A stretch of 9,584 bases of DNA from Bacteroidales bacterium (GCA_004552395.1 SFOK01000068.1:1-9584), one strand, 5' to 3'. Numbered from the stretch's first letter, positions 1-6,654 are shown. Notes: generated by a model not told the origin, from the letters alone. Numbers and translations are program-made.

Positions 1-126
1 GTCCACAATTTTATCATGAACCTGCTTGCGGCAATGGGTGCGTATTGCTTCTTCTCCACAAAGCCGGAAGTCAATTTCGACTACGAGGTGCCTGAGTCAA
101 ACGGGCAACTCGTCTTCTGGCAATAA
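1..126 (+). CDS. C-terminal fragment of an unidentified protein (5' end outside window)
   Basis: Reading frame 1 is open from the left edge to a TAA at 124-126 and gives 41 residues ending in QLVFWQ. The fragment starts with a hydrophobic stretch (residues about 4-19, FIMNLLAAMGAYCFF) and ends with an acidic/aromatic segment containing FDYEVPES. That is too little to name a family. It is called coding because the frame runs from the edge into a clean stop just before a hairpin-rich intergenic region, with codon use like that of the neighbouring genes. It converges on the lgt operon. Nothing about its function can be stated. Confidence 0.55.
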   Translation, partial: VHNFIMNLLAAMGAYCFFSTKPEVNFDYEVPESNGQLVFWQ

Positions 127-137
127 ACTGCACCGGT

Positions 138-173
138 AAAAAAAATCAGGCGACCAATGACCGGCCGCCTGAT
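138..173 (-). terminator. Distal rho-independent terminator of the pta-ackA-lgt operon
   Basis: An 8-bp perfect stem, ATCAGGCG (145-152) with CGCCTGAT (166-173), encloses a 13-nt loop. Read leftward, the stem is followed directly by a run of eight T (145 down to 138). This is the classic intrinsic terminator form for - strand transcription, about 180 nt past the lgt stop. In the + direction the same hairpin lies 18 nt after the upstream gene's stop but has no T-run, so it may help end that transcript only weakly. Confidence 0.75.
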
Positions 174-198
174 AATTCATGCCTAACTGTAATGTCGC

Positions 199-226
199 CG
201 AGTTGGATATCGTTATCCCGAACTCG
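199..226. other. Stable hairpin in the convergent intergenic region
   Basis: CGAGTT (199-204) pairs with AACTCG (221-226), and inside it GGATA (205-209) pairs with TATCC (214-218). This leaves a TCGT tetraloop and a 2-nt CG bulge (219-220), so 11 of 11 pairable bases on the left arm are used. Neither side has a T-run, so it is not a standard terminator. It would be transcribed in the 3' region of the lgt message if the proximal terminator is read through. Its role is unknown. Confidence 0.55.
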
Positions 227-234
227 CGTACATA

Positions 235-258
235 AGATACATGAAGAGATACATGAAG
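235..258. repeat. 12-bp perfect tandem duplication
   Basis: AGATACATGAAG occurs twice back to back, at 235-246 and 247-258, with no mismatch. It lies in non-coding DNA between the operon terminators. It looks like a slippage-type micro-duplication and may vary between strains. Confidence 0.85.
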
Positions 259-295
259 CGCGGGGGAAAGAGGGGGCTGCGGCCTGTGAGGGCGT

Positions 296-326
296 AAAAA
301 AGGGCCGCCGACGGTTCAGCGGTCCT
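296..326 (-). terminator. Proximal rho-independent terminator after lgt
   Basis: Read on the - strand, AGGACCGC (326-319) can pair with GCGGCCCT (308-301) through one A/C mismatch, with a 10-nt loop. It is followed by TTTTTT (301-296). The hairpin starts about 27 nt beyond the lgt stop codon. Together with the second terminator at 138-173 it gives a tandem pair ending the leftward operon. A further 7-bp dyad (GAAACCG 342-348 with CGGTTTC 360-366) straddles the lgt stop but lacks a T-run. Confidence 0.65.
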
Positions 327-352
327 GATTATTTTTCGATTGAAACCGGTAG

Positions 353-1216
353 TTAAAAGCGGTTTCGGGATTTCTTGCCTTTGGAAGATGTCTCGGTGGC
401 GAAACGGTCGGGGAAGGTCCAGTGCTGCCGTTTGCGGGAGAGCGCATGGGCTATGCAGGCCACGCCGATGCAGATGAACGGTATGCTGAGCCACTGGCCC
501 ATGTTGAGCGCCATATCGGCCTCCCAGGCTTCCTGATCGTTCTTCACAAATTCGATGAGGAAACGGGCCGTAAACACCCAGGTAAGAAATACTCCGGTGA
601 GCAGATAGGGCCTCTCTTCGGCGTTGCGCTTCCAATACATCCACATGAGGATTGCGAAGAGCACGAAGTAGGCCAGCGCTTCATAAATCTGCGTGGGGTG
701 CATCGGCAGGGTCTGTTCGTCGCGTACAAAGACGAAGCCCCAGGGGAGGTCGGTCTGATGTCCGTAGATCTCGCTGTTCATGAGGTTGCCGAGCCTTATG
801 AGTCCGGCCACGAGCGCCACGGGGACCACGACCTTATCCATGACCCAGGAGAGGGGCTTCTTGCTCACGCATCGCGAGAAGATATAGAGGGCGATGATGC
901 AGCCTATCGCGCCGCCATGGGAAGCGAGGCCGCCTTCCCAAATTTTGAGTATTTCTTCGGGATGAGCGCTGTAATGGTTCCATTCATAGAAGAGAACGTG
1001 GCCAAGGCGGGCTCCTAACACAGTGGCGACGATAAGATAGATGAGCAGAGTGCCGAGCCAGCGTTCGGGGGCACCTTCGTGGCGGAACATACGGGCCACG
1101 ATCCAGTAGCCGAGGCCGAAACCGAGGGCGAACATGAGTCCGTACCAGCGCACCGTCACCGGACCTATCGAGAACAGATCCGGCGACGCGTTCCAGATTA
1201 TGGAGAGCAGGTTCAT
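353..1216 (-). CDS. lgt: Prolipoprotein diacylglyceryl transferase (Lgt), full length
   Basis: Lgt is an inner-membrane enzyme that moves the diacylglyceryl group from phosphatidylglycerol to the lipobox cysteine of prolipoproteins, the first step of lipoprotein maturation. The 287-residue length is normal for the family. Visible signatures are RWYGLMFA at 23-30, the HGG motif with His100 (SHGGAIG), the signature arginine and asparagine Arg141/Asn144 (IRLGNLMN), and HPTQIYE at 173-179. By eye against remembered E. coli Lgt, His100, Arg141, Asn144 and Arg218 align with H103, R143, N146 and R239, so the key residues are kept. Several hydrophobic helices span the protein, and the C-terminal tail is basic (KGKKSRNRF). 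Its ATG overlaps the ackA stop by four bases (ATGA, 1213-1216), implying translational coupling as the last gene of the leftward operon. Lgt next to acetate kinase is a less familiar pairing. Confidence 0.96.
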   Translation of the reverse strand: MNLLSIIWNASPDLFSIGPVTVRWYGLMFALGFGLGYWIVARMFRHEGAPERWLGTLLIYLIVATVLGARLGHVLFYEWNHYSAHPEEILKIWEGGLASHGGAIGCIIALYIFSRCVSKKPLSWVMDKVVVPVALVAGLIRLGNLMNSEIYGHQTDLPWGFVFVRDEQTLPMHPTQIYEALAYFVLFAILMWMYWKRNAEERPYLLTGVFLTWVFTARFLIEFVKNDQEAWEADMALNMGQWLSIPFICIGVACIAHALSRKRQHWTFPDRFATETSSKGKKSRNRF

Positions 1217-2412
1217 TTCCCTTCTACGAGTTTTGCTGTGTCTTGGGCGATCATCATCTCCTCGTCGGTGGGGATGACAACAACGCGCACTTTGCTGCCT
1301 GGACGGGTGAGCTCAATCTCTTCGCCGCGCACCTTGTTGGCTTCGGGGTCGAAGTCGATGCCGAGGAAAGCGAGCTGTTTGCAGATTTTTTCGCGTGTGC
1401 CGGTCTGGTTCTCGCCTACGCCGCCAGTGAAGACGATCACGTCGACGCCGCCGAGGGCAGCTGTGTAAGCGCCTATATACTTGATGATTCGGTATTCGTA
1501 CATATCGAGGGCGAGGCGTGCGCGCTCGTCGCCTTTGGCTATGGCGTCTTCAACGTCGCGCATATCGGACGAGAGGCCTGTGATGCCGAGCACACCCGAC
1601 TGCTTGTTGACGAGCTTAAGCAGACCGTCGGCGTCGAGGTTCTGAGCTTTGGCCAGGTAGATGAGAGCGCCGGGATCGACATCGCCCGAGCGGGTACCCA
1701 TCATGAGGCCTTCGGTGGGTGTGAGGCCCATGGAAGTGTCGACACTCACGCCGTTTTCTATGGCTGTGATCGAGCCGCCGTTGCCGATATGGCATGTGAT
1801 GATGCGCTCTCTCTCATAGGGGAGGCCGAGGAACTCGCAGGCGCGGCGCGATACGTAGCGGTGCGATGTGCCGTGGAAGCCGTAACGGCGCACTCCGTAT
1901 TTCTTATAATCGTCGTAAGGGAGAGCGTACATGAACGCCTTGGCGGGCATGGTCTGGTGGAAAGCGGTGTCGAACACAGCCACCTGAGGCACACCGGGGA
2001 GAAGAGCGTCCACAGCCTCGATGCCGGTCATGTTGGCGGGGTTATGCAGCGGAGCCACCACATAACATTCGCGGATCTTCTCCTTCACTTCGGGAGTGAT
2101 GATAACGCTCTTGTTGAACTTCTCCATGCCGTGGACCACGCGGTGGCCGACGGCGTCGATCTCCTTCATGGAGCCGATCACTCCCTTCCCGGGGTCTGTG
2201 AGCACCTTGACGATAGTCTCCACAGCCTCCTGGTGGGTGGGCATATTCACCTCGAGTATCTCCTTCTTGCCGTCGGGCAGCTTGAATTTGATGAACGAGT
2301 CGGGCAGACCGAGTTTCTCCACACCGCCTTCGGCGAGGACCTTCTTGGAGTCGGAATCTATGAGTTTGTATTTTACGGAACTGCTGCCGCAGTTGAGAAC
2401 GAGTATCTTCAT
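1213..2412 (-). CDS. ackA: Acetate kinase
   Basis: AckA is a cytoplasmic enzyme that converts acetyl phosphate plus ADP to acetate plus ATP, the energy-yielding second step of the Pta-AckA pathway; it also works in reverse. The 399 residues have the normal family length and the ASKHA fold signatures: NCGSSSVKYKL at 7-17, GHRVVHG at 89-95, FDTAFHQTMP at 147-156, YGFHGTSHRYVS at 177-188 and GTRSGDVDPG at 239-248. All catalytic positions fall at the numbers known for the Methanosarcina thermophila enzyme: Asn7, Arg91, Asp148, His180, Arg241 and Glu384. The ATG at 2412 is preceded by an A/T-rich leader (ACAGAT) with no Shine-Dalgarno. Pta is 32 bp upstream and lgt overlaps the 3' end by 4 bp. No truncation or odd residue was seen. 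Confidence 0.98.
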   Translation of the reverse strand: MKILVLNCGSSSVKYKLIDSDSKKVLAEGGVEKLGLPDSFIKFKLPDGKKEILEVNMPTHQEAVETIVKVLTDPGKGVIGSMKEIDAVGHRVVHGMEKFNKSVIITPEVKEKIRECYVVAPLHNPANMTGIEAVDALLPGVPQVAVFDTAFHQTMPAKAFMYALPYDDYKKYGVRRYGFHGTSHRYVSRRACEFLGLPYERERIITCHIGNGGSITAIENGVSVDTSMGLTPTEGLMMGTRSGDVDPGALIYLAKAQNLDADGLLKLVNKQSGVLGITGLSSDMRDVEDAIAKGDERARLALDMYEYRIIKYIGAYTAALGGVDVIVFTGGVGENQTGTREKICKQLAFLGIDFDPEANKVRGEEIELTRPGSKVRVVVIPTDEEMMIAQDTAKLVEGK

Positions 2413-2444
2413 ATCTGTGAATCAATGAGTGAGACAGGTTGGAA

Positions 2445-3461
2445 TCAGTTGAGATGTTTATCGCCTATGGCCTGGTTGCAGGTCACGATGATTGTCTTGT
2501 AGATATCGTCGACGAGGCAGCCGCGGCTTAGGTCGTTGACGGGAGCAGCGAGACCCTGAAGGATGGGACCTACGGCACCGGCGCCGGCGAGACGCTGGAT
2601 CAGCTTGTAAGCTATGTTGCCCACCTCGAGGCTGGGGAACACGAGCACGTTGGCCTGACCTGCCACGGAGCTGCCGGGAGCCTTCTGCTGGGCCACACCG
2701 GGCACGATGGCGGCGTCGGACTGCATCTCGCCGTCGATGACGAGCTGCGGATCGAGGTCGCGGGCTATGCGGGTGGCGGTCACCACCTTATCCACGAGCT
2801 CGCCTGCGGCCGAGCCTTTGGTGGAGTAAGAGAGCATGGCCACTTTCGGCTCTATGCCGGCGATGTTGCGGGCTGTGGTGGCTGTGGAGATAGCTATCTG
2901 TGCGAGCTCCTCGGCCGTCGGGTTAGGCACCACGGCGCAGTCGGCCAGGATGAGCATATGGTCCGTGCCATAGGGGACACCGGGAGGGAGCAGCATGATG
3001 AAGGCGCCGCTCACCACACTGATGCCGGGCTTTGTCTTAAGCACTTGAAAAGCGGCGCGCAGCACATTGCCGGTAGTATTCTGAGCGCCGGCCACCTGGC
3101 AGTCGGCGTCGCCGTTTTTGATCATGAGGCAACCCAGATAGAGGGGGTCCTTCACGGTCTCGCGGGCTTTTTCGATAGTCATGCCTTTCTTTTCGCGGAG
3201 CTTTTTGAAGAGCTGCGCGTAAGGCTCTGTGAATTCTGCGTCGTTGGGGTTGACTACTGTGGCTTTCCCTATGTTGGAAAGGCCCAGCTCCTCGGCCTTG
3301 GCCATGATGGCCTCACGGTCGCCGATAAGTGTCACATGGGCAATACCGTCGGCTATAACACGGTCGGCGGCTTTTAAGGTTCTTGGCTCGGTACCTTCGG
3401 CGAGCACGAGGCGCTGAGGGTGTTGCTGAGCGGTAATCGCGAGACGTTCGAAAAGTGTCAT
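2445..3461 (-). CDS. pta: Phosphate acetyltransferase (short type)
   Basis: Pta is a cytoplasmic enzyme that interconverts acetyl-CoA plus phosphate with acetyl phosphate plus CoA, feeding AckA encoded just downstream. The 338-residue length is that of the single-domain PTA_PTB family (EutD-like size), without the N-terminal P-loop/DRTGG regions of the 700-residue enterobacterial enzyme. Visible conserved blocks are LAEGTEPRTLKAA at 20-32, GAQNTTGNVLRAA at 125-137, MLSYSTKGSA at 209-218, DGEMQSDAA at 243-251, FPSLEVGNIAYKLIQRL at 275-291 and GPILQGLAAPVNDLSRGC at 298-315. It is first in the leftward operon, so the promoter should lie in 3462-3704. The start ATG at 3461 has an A/T-rich, Shine-Dalgarno-less leader. 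Full length, nothing unusual. Confidence 0.97.
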   Translation of the reverse strand: MTLFERLAITAQQHPQRLVLAEGTEPRTLKAADRVIADGIAHVTLIGDREAIMAKAEELGLSNIGKATVVNPNDAEFTEPYAQLFKKLREKKGMTIEKARETVKDPLYLGCLMIKNGDADCQVAGAQNTTGNVLRAAFQVLKTKPGISVVSGAFIMLLPPGVPYGTDHMLILADCAVVPNPTAEELAQIAISTATTARNIAGIEPKVAMLSYSTKGSAAGELVDKVVTATRIARDLDPQLVIDGEMQSDAAIVPGVAQQKAPGSSVAGQANVLVFPSLEVGNIAYKLIQRLAGAGAVGPILQGLAAPVNDLSRGCLVDDIYKTIIVTCNQAIGDKHLN

Positions 3462-3484
3462 TGGATTAGTATGTTTTTGGTTTT

Positions 3485-3497
3485 ATGTATTTTACAT
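3485..3497. promoter_or_regulatory. Short inverted repeat in the pta leader
   Basis: ATGTA (3485-3489) and TACAT (3493-3497) form a perfect 5-bp dyad with a 3-bp spacer, 24-36 bp upstream of the pta start. The placement would suit an operator or a small leader hairpin, but A/T-rich dyads of this size also arise by chance. No regulator can be named. Confidence 0.25.
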
Positions 3498-3539
3498 TAA
3501 GCATGGCGGCTTCCTGCGGGGCTTTTCCACCGCCAAATG

Positions 3540-3547
3540 CAAAATTA
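3540..3547 (-). promoter_or_regulatory. Candidate -7 element of the pta-ackA-lgt promoter
   Basis: On the - strand the sequence reads TAATTTTG, an exact match to the Bacteroidetes primary sigma factor -7 consensus TAnnTTTG. It lies about 80 bp upstream of the pta ATG, which would give a leader of roughly 70 nt. No good TTTG -33 element sits 19-21 bp upstream, so the call rests on one half of the promoter. The leader would contain a GGCGG/CCGCC dyad (3505-3509 with 3530-3534). Confidence 0.4.
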
Positions 3548-3549
3548 AT

Positions 3550-3615
3550 AAAAAAATCGCTAAGAGCCCCGGCTTGAGGCGCAAAAATCGGAAAGCGGGA
3601 TTTTTTTGAGCCGGG
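3550..3615. promoter_or_regulatory. Nested inverted repeats with A/T tracts between the divergent operons
   Basis: CCCGGCT (3568-3574) pairs with AGCCGGG (3609-3615). Inside it AAAAATC (3583-3589) pairs with GATTTTT (3599-3605) across a 9-nt loop. A second A-tract copy, AAAAAAATC (3550-3558), is also a perfect 9-bp complement of GATTTTTTT (3599-3607), so two mutually exclusive structures are possible. The tracts lie at spacings close to whole helical turns, which would favour bent DNA. The region sits between pta and the LptF/G gene, where both promoters must lie. A regulatory role is inferred from position only. Confidence 0.4.
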
Positions 3616-3704
3616 ATAGGGACTATGTCCTCGGAAATGAGTAATTTTACGGCTAATTTCGGGGCGGCCGCATCAGGGCCGATCCTCAGAGACTGACACA
3701 GACA

Positions 3705-5771
3705 ATGGCTCTCGTAAAGCGTCTGCACACATTTCTGCTCAAGGCATTCCTGCCCGTCTTCGCGATGACATTCTTCATCGTGCTCTTCATTGTGCTCATG
3801 CAGTTCCTCTGGAAGTACATCGACGATCTGGTGGGCAAAGGGCTCGAGCTGAGTGTGATTGCGGAGCTGTTCTTCTACGCCGCTGTAAGCATGGTCCCCA
3901 CGGCGCTCCCGCTTGCCATCCTTCTTGCTTCGCTGATGACATTCGGCAACCTTGGTGAGAAATTCGAGCTCACGGCCATGAAGGCCGCCGGCATATCGCT
4001 TGTGCGCGCCATGATGCCGCTGATAGTGCTTGTGAGCGGCATAGCCGTGGGCGCCTTCTTCTTCCAGAACGATGTGCTGCCCAAGGCTCAGGTGAAGATG
4101 TGGACGCTTCTTTTCTCCATGCGCCAGAAGTCGCCCGAGCTCGAGATCCCGGAAAAATCGTTCTACGACCAGATACCCGGCTACAGTATCTATGTAGACC
4201 GCAAGAACCCCGCCAACGGGCAGCTCTACAACCTGATGATCTACGATGTCTCGAAGGGCTACGACAACAGCACGGTGCTTCTGGCCGACACTGCCCATCT
4301 CGCGCTCACGGCCGACGGCGAGCATCTGCATCTGGTGATGCGCCACGGCGAGCAGTTCGATAATCTGCAGCAGGGGAACATCACCATGACAAGTACCCGC
4401 AACAAGCCTTTCCGCCGCGAGACATTCCTCGAAAAGGAGATCTTGATCAAGTTTGACAATAAGTTCAGCCGACTCGACGAAGGGGGCATGAAGAAACAGT
4501 ATGTGGGGAAAAATATCAGCGAACTCAAGCATACCATGGACTCTGTGCAACAGCGCATAGACTCGGTGGGAAGCCGCTACTCCACCATGCTCCGCTCGCA
4601 GGCATATGCAGGCGTGATGCCTGAACTCGACTCGGCCTCGCAGCAGCCCGAGCCCCTTAAACAGCTCACAAAGGCGGGCGATGTCTATGATCTCGACTCG
4701 CTCTATTCGGCCCTTTCGGTGCAGCAACGCAAGCAGCTCTATCAGAACACTCTCTCGGCCGTGCAGCAGGCCAAGATGGATCTCCAGTTCAAGGGTGAGG
4801 CCATGAAGGACGATTACTATTCCATGCGCCGCCACGAGATTGAGCTGATTAAGAAATTCACGCTTTCGGTGGCGTGTCTGCTCTTCTTCTTCATCGGCGC
4901 GCCCCTGGGAGCTATCATACGCAAGGGCGGCCTCGGCACCCCGCTCGTGATCTCGGTCATCATCTTCATTTTTTATTATATAATCGACAACACGGGCTAT
5001 AAGCTGGCCCGCGACGGCAAATGGGTGGTCTGGCAGGGAATGTGGATATCCACCTTCATCCTGGCGCCGCTGGGCGTGTATGTGACATGGAAGGCGATGA
5101 ACGATTCCGCGGTGTTCAATCCCGACGCCTGGAGAAACTTCCTGCGGAAGGCGCTCGGTGTGCACCACAGCCGGCGTGTGGATTATAAGGAACTGATCAT
5201 CAACCCTATCTCCCGCAGCGAGGCTCTCGCTCAGGCTCGCGACATTCTTCAGGGAGCTCGCAATATCCTGAACCGATGGAAACGCCCGCAGCTCTATTTC
5301 ACCTACTGGTTCAGCGGCATAAGCCGGCGCGTGATCGGCGCTTACGGCCGCGAGCTCGATGATAAGATCCACTCACTGACGGACTGTACCGACAAGGCCG
5401 TGCTCAACAAGCTCGGCGATTTCCCGCTCGTGATGTCGGAATGGATATATCAGCCGTCGGGCGGACACAAATGGGTTTCTGTGGTCGCCATGATACTCTT
5501 CCCGCTCTCGGTGCCTGTATGGATAGCCGGCGTCATCAAGCAGCGCTATCTGCTTAAGGATGTGAGGAAATGCGAGGCAACGGCCCGCGCTGTCGTGGCC
5601 ATGCTCGACGATGAGCCGAGTTCTGCCGGGCCTGCCCAAGCTGAAGGAGCCGCAACGGCAGCCACGGAAGAAACAGATCCGTCGGCCTCCGGCGGCAACG
5701 AACCTGACACGGAAGAAAAACCGGGCGAAAATCAGTCTCCCGAAATCAAATCTCGGGAAGCGGCGTTATAA
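3705..5771 (+). CDS. LptF/LptG-family (YjgP/YjgQ) permease with long C-terminal extension
   Basis: This is a membrane component of the Lpt ABC transporter, which extracts lipopolysaccharide from the inner membrane toward the LptA bridge. The protein has 688 residues, against about 360 for E. coli LptF/LptG; longer versions are common in Bacteroidetes. The core layout is visible: three N-terminal membrane helices (about 15-37, 54-80, 102-121) with the family motif NLGEKFELTAMKAAGIS (82-98), a large periplasmic part (about 125-383), and three more helices (about 385-405, 411-429, 443-462) with FFIGAPLGAIIRKGGLG (395-411). The periplasmic part has an inserted polar, helix-prone stretch (about 268-378). 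After helix six comes about 120 soluble residues, a further hydrophobic Pro-containing segment (590-612), and an acidic Ala/Glu/Pro-rich tail (637-688). LptF cannot be told from LptG here, and the partner subunit must be elsewhere. It is first in the rightward gene string. Confidence 0.92.
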   Translation: MALVKRLHTFLLKAFLPVFAMTFFIVLFIVLMQFLWKYIDDLVGKGLELSVIAELFFYAAVSMVPTALPLAILLASLMTFGNLGEKFELTAMKAAGISLVRAMMPLIVLVSGIAVGAFFFQNDVLPKAQVKMWTLLFSMRQKSPELEIPEKSFYDQIPGYSIYVDRKNPANGQLYNLMIYDVSKGYDNSTVLLADTAHLALTADGEHLHLVMRHGEQFDNLQQGNITMTSTRNKPFRRETFLEKEILIKFDNKFSRLDEGGMKKQYVGKNISELKHTMDSVQQRIDSVGSRYSTMLRSQAYAGVMPELDSASQQPEPLKQLTKAGDVYDLDSLYSALSVQQRKQLYQNTLSAVQQAKMDLQFKGEAMKDDYYSMRRHEIELIKKFTLSVACLLFFFIGAPLGAIIRKGGLGTPLVISVIIFIFYYIIDNTGYKLARDGKWVVWQGMWISTFILAPLGVYVTWKAMNDSAVFNPDAWRNFLRKALGVHHSRRVDYKELIINPISRSEALAQARDILQGARNILNRWKRPQLYFTYWFSGISRRVIGAYGRELDDKIHSLTDCTDKAVLNKLGDFPLVMSEWIYQPSGGHKWVSVVAMILFPLSVPVWIAGVIKQRYLLKDVRKCEATARAVVAMLDDEPSSAGPAQAEGAATAATEETDPSASGGNEPDTEEKPGENQSPEIKSREAAL

Positions 5772-5807
5772 TAATATCATCCGGTTCCGCAATTGGGAAA
5801 TGCGTCA

Positions 5808-5831
5808 GGTCCCCGCGAACGCCGTCGGACC
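5808..5831 (+). other. Small hairpin between the LptF/G gene and the SGNH gene
   Basis: GGTCC (5808-5812) pairs with GGACC (5827-5831), with two further inner C-G pairs possible. It lies in the 82-bp gap after the LptF/G stop and 23 bp before the next ATG. No T-run follows, so it is not a clear terminator. It could be an mRNA processing or leader structure, or chance in GC-rich DNA. Confidence 0.3.
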
Positions 5832-5853
5832 GGGCAAGAATTTGTAGCAACGT

Positions 5854-6624
5854 ATGAAAAGTTATAGACAATTACTCTGCCGCACGGGCTTGTGCGCCGT
5901 CTTGGCGGCAACCTCTCTATCAGCCGCACCTGCCAACCCAAAGACGGGTAGCAGCCATGCTGCCCGCTCTCAGCAGCCCGCTGTGGTCCAAAAAGACTCC
6001 GTACATAACTCGCACGTAGATAAGGAAGCGGAGCGCAAACAGCTCAAGAAGGTGCTCTTCATCGGCGATTCCATGACCGGCTGGATGGCCGAGCGCATGG
6101 AGGCTTACGGCATTGAAAACGGTTTCGAAGTGACTACTGTGCTCTGGGACGGCTCCACGCTCGCCAAATGGGCCAACAGCGGCAAGATCGCCGGCCTGGT
6201 GGCAAAGTATAAGCCTGACCTCGTGTGCATCTCTCTGGGTATGAACGAATTGCTCGAACGCAACCCGGAGACGCGTCTGAAAGGTTACCTTAATAAGATT
6301 CTGACCGGTATAGGCTCCACCCCTTATCTTTGGGTAGGACCGCCATCGTGGCCGGGCAAAGGGAAGGGCGAGACGCTCAACACCTGGCTGGCGGGAAAAC
6401 TGGCCGCCGGATGTTTCTTCCCGAGCAACAGCCTCACGCTCACCCGTCAGAGCAAGAGCAACCCGCACCCCACGAAAGCCGCCATACAGGGCTGGATCGA
6501 CGGCGTGGTCATGTTTCTCAACGAATCGCCGGCCTACAATTTCAAGCGTCTGTCCATGCCCAAAGGCATCCAGATGAAGCGCGGCAAAGTCTTCATCTAC
6601 AAGAAGATGACTGATTCGCTCTGA
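5854..6624 (+). CDS. Secreted SGNH-fold (GDSL-like) protein, altered active-site blocks
   Basis: This is a 256-residue protein with a probable Sec signal peptide: basic start, hydrophobic core about 11-22, AxA-type cut near 24-27. A polar linker (28-65) and an SGNH-like domain follow. Block I is FIGDSMTG with Ser73; block II is centred on Gly100 (LWDGSTLAKW); block III is SLGMNE with Asn131; block V is NPHPT with His205. In typical SGNH esterases block III is GxND and the His is part of DxxH. Here block III has Glu132 in place of Asp, and the residue three before His205 is Ser202, so the usual Asp is absent. The family acts on ester or acyl groups, often on cell-envelope glycans. Its place between the LptF/G gene and ligA suggests an envelope role, but substrate and even activity are unknown. 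The start is supported by the signal peptide. The gap to ligA is 30 bp. Confidence 0.82.
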   Translation: MKSYRQLLCRTGLCAVLAATSLSAAPANPKTGSSHAARSQQPAVVQKDSVHNSHVDKEAERKQLKKVLFIGDSMTGWMAERMEAYGIENGFEVTTVLWDGSTLAKWANSGKIAGLVAKYKPDLVCISLGMNELLERNPETRLKGYLNKILTGIGSTPYLWVGPPSWPGKGKGETLNTWLAGKLAAGCFFPSNSLTLTRQSKSNPHPTKAAIQGWIDGVVMFLNESPAYNFKRLSMPKGIQMKRGKVFIYKKMTDSL

Positions 6625-6654
6625 TCTCCCCTGCCACAAACTCAACGCATAACC

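Noticed and set aside
213..644. A 143-codon - strand frame reaching from lgt into the intergenic region
   Set aside because: It overlaps lgt in a different phase and passes through both a terminator and the tandem repeat; composition is not protein-like.
1243..2502. A 419-codon + strand open frame opposite ackA
   Set aside because: ackA on the other strand has every catalytic residue at its known position; the + frame gives a His/Val/Asp-rich product with no recognisable domain.
3618..3634. GGAC-TAT-GTCC dyad as an operator for the LptF/G gene
   Set aside because: Only four perfect pairs; too short to separate from chance. The nearby TAATTTTA and TAATTTCG also miss the -7 consensus by one base and lack a spaced TTTG.
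3492..5372. A 626-codon open frame on the - strand, opposite the LptF/G gene
   Set aside because: It is antisense to a clearly recognised membrane protein. Its translation is rich in His, Glu and Arg with no fold or motif, as expected when GC-rich codons are read on the opposite strand.
5611..5847. A 78-codon frame overlapping the end of the LptF/G gene
   Set aside because: It lies mostly inside the low-complexity tail of the larger gene in another phase, is very basic, and has no motif. I could not support it as a separate gene.
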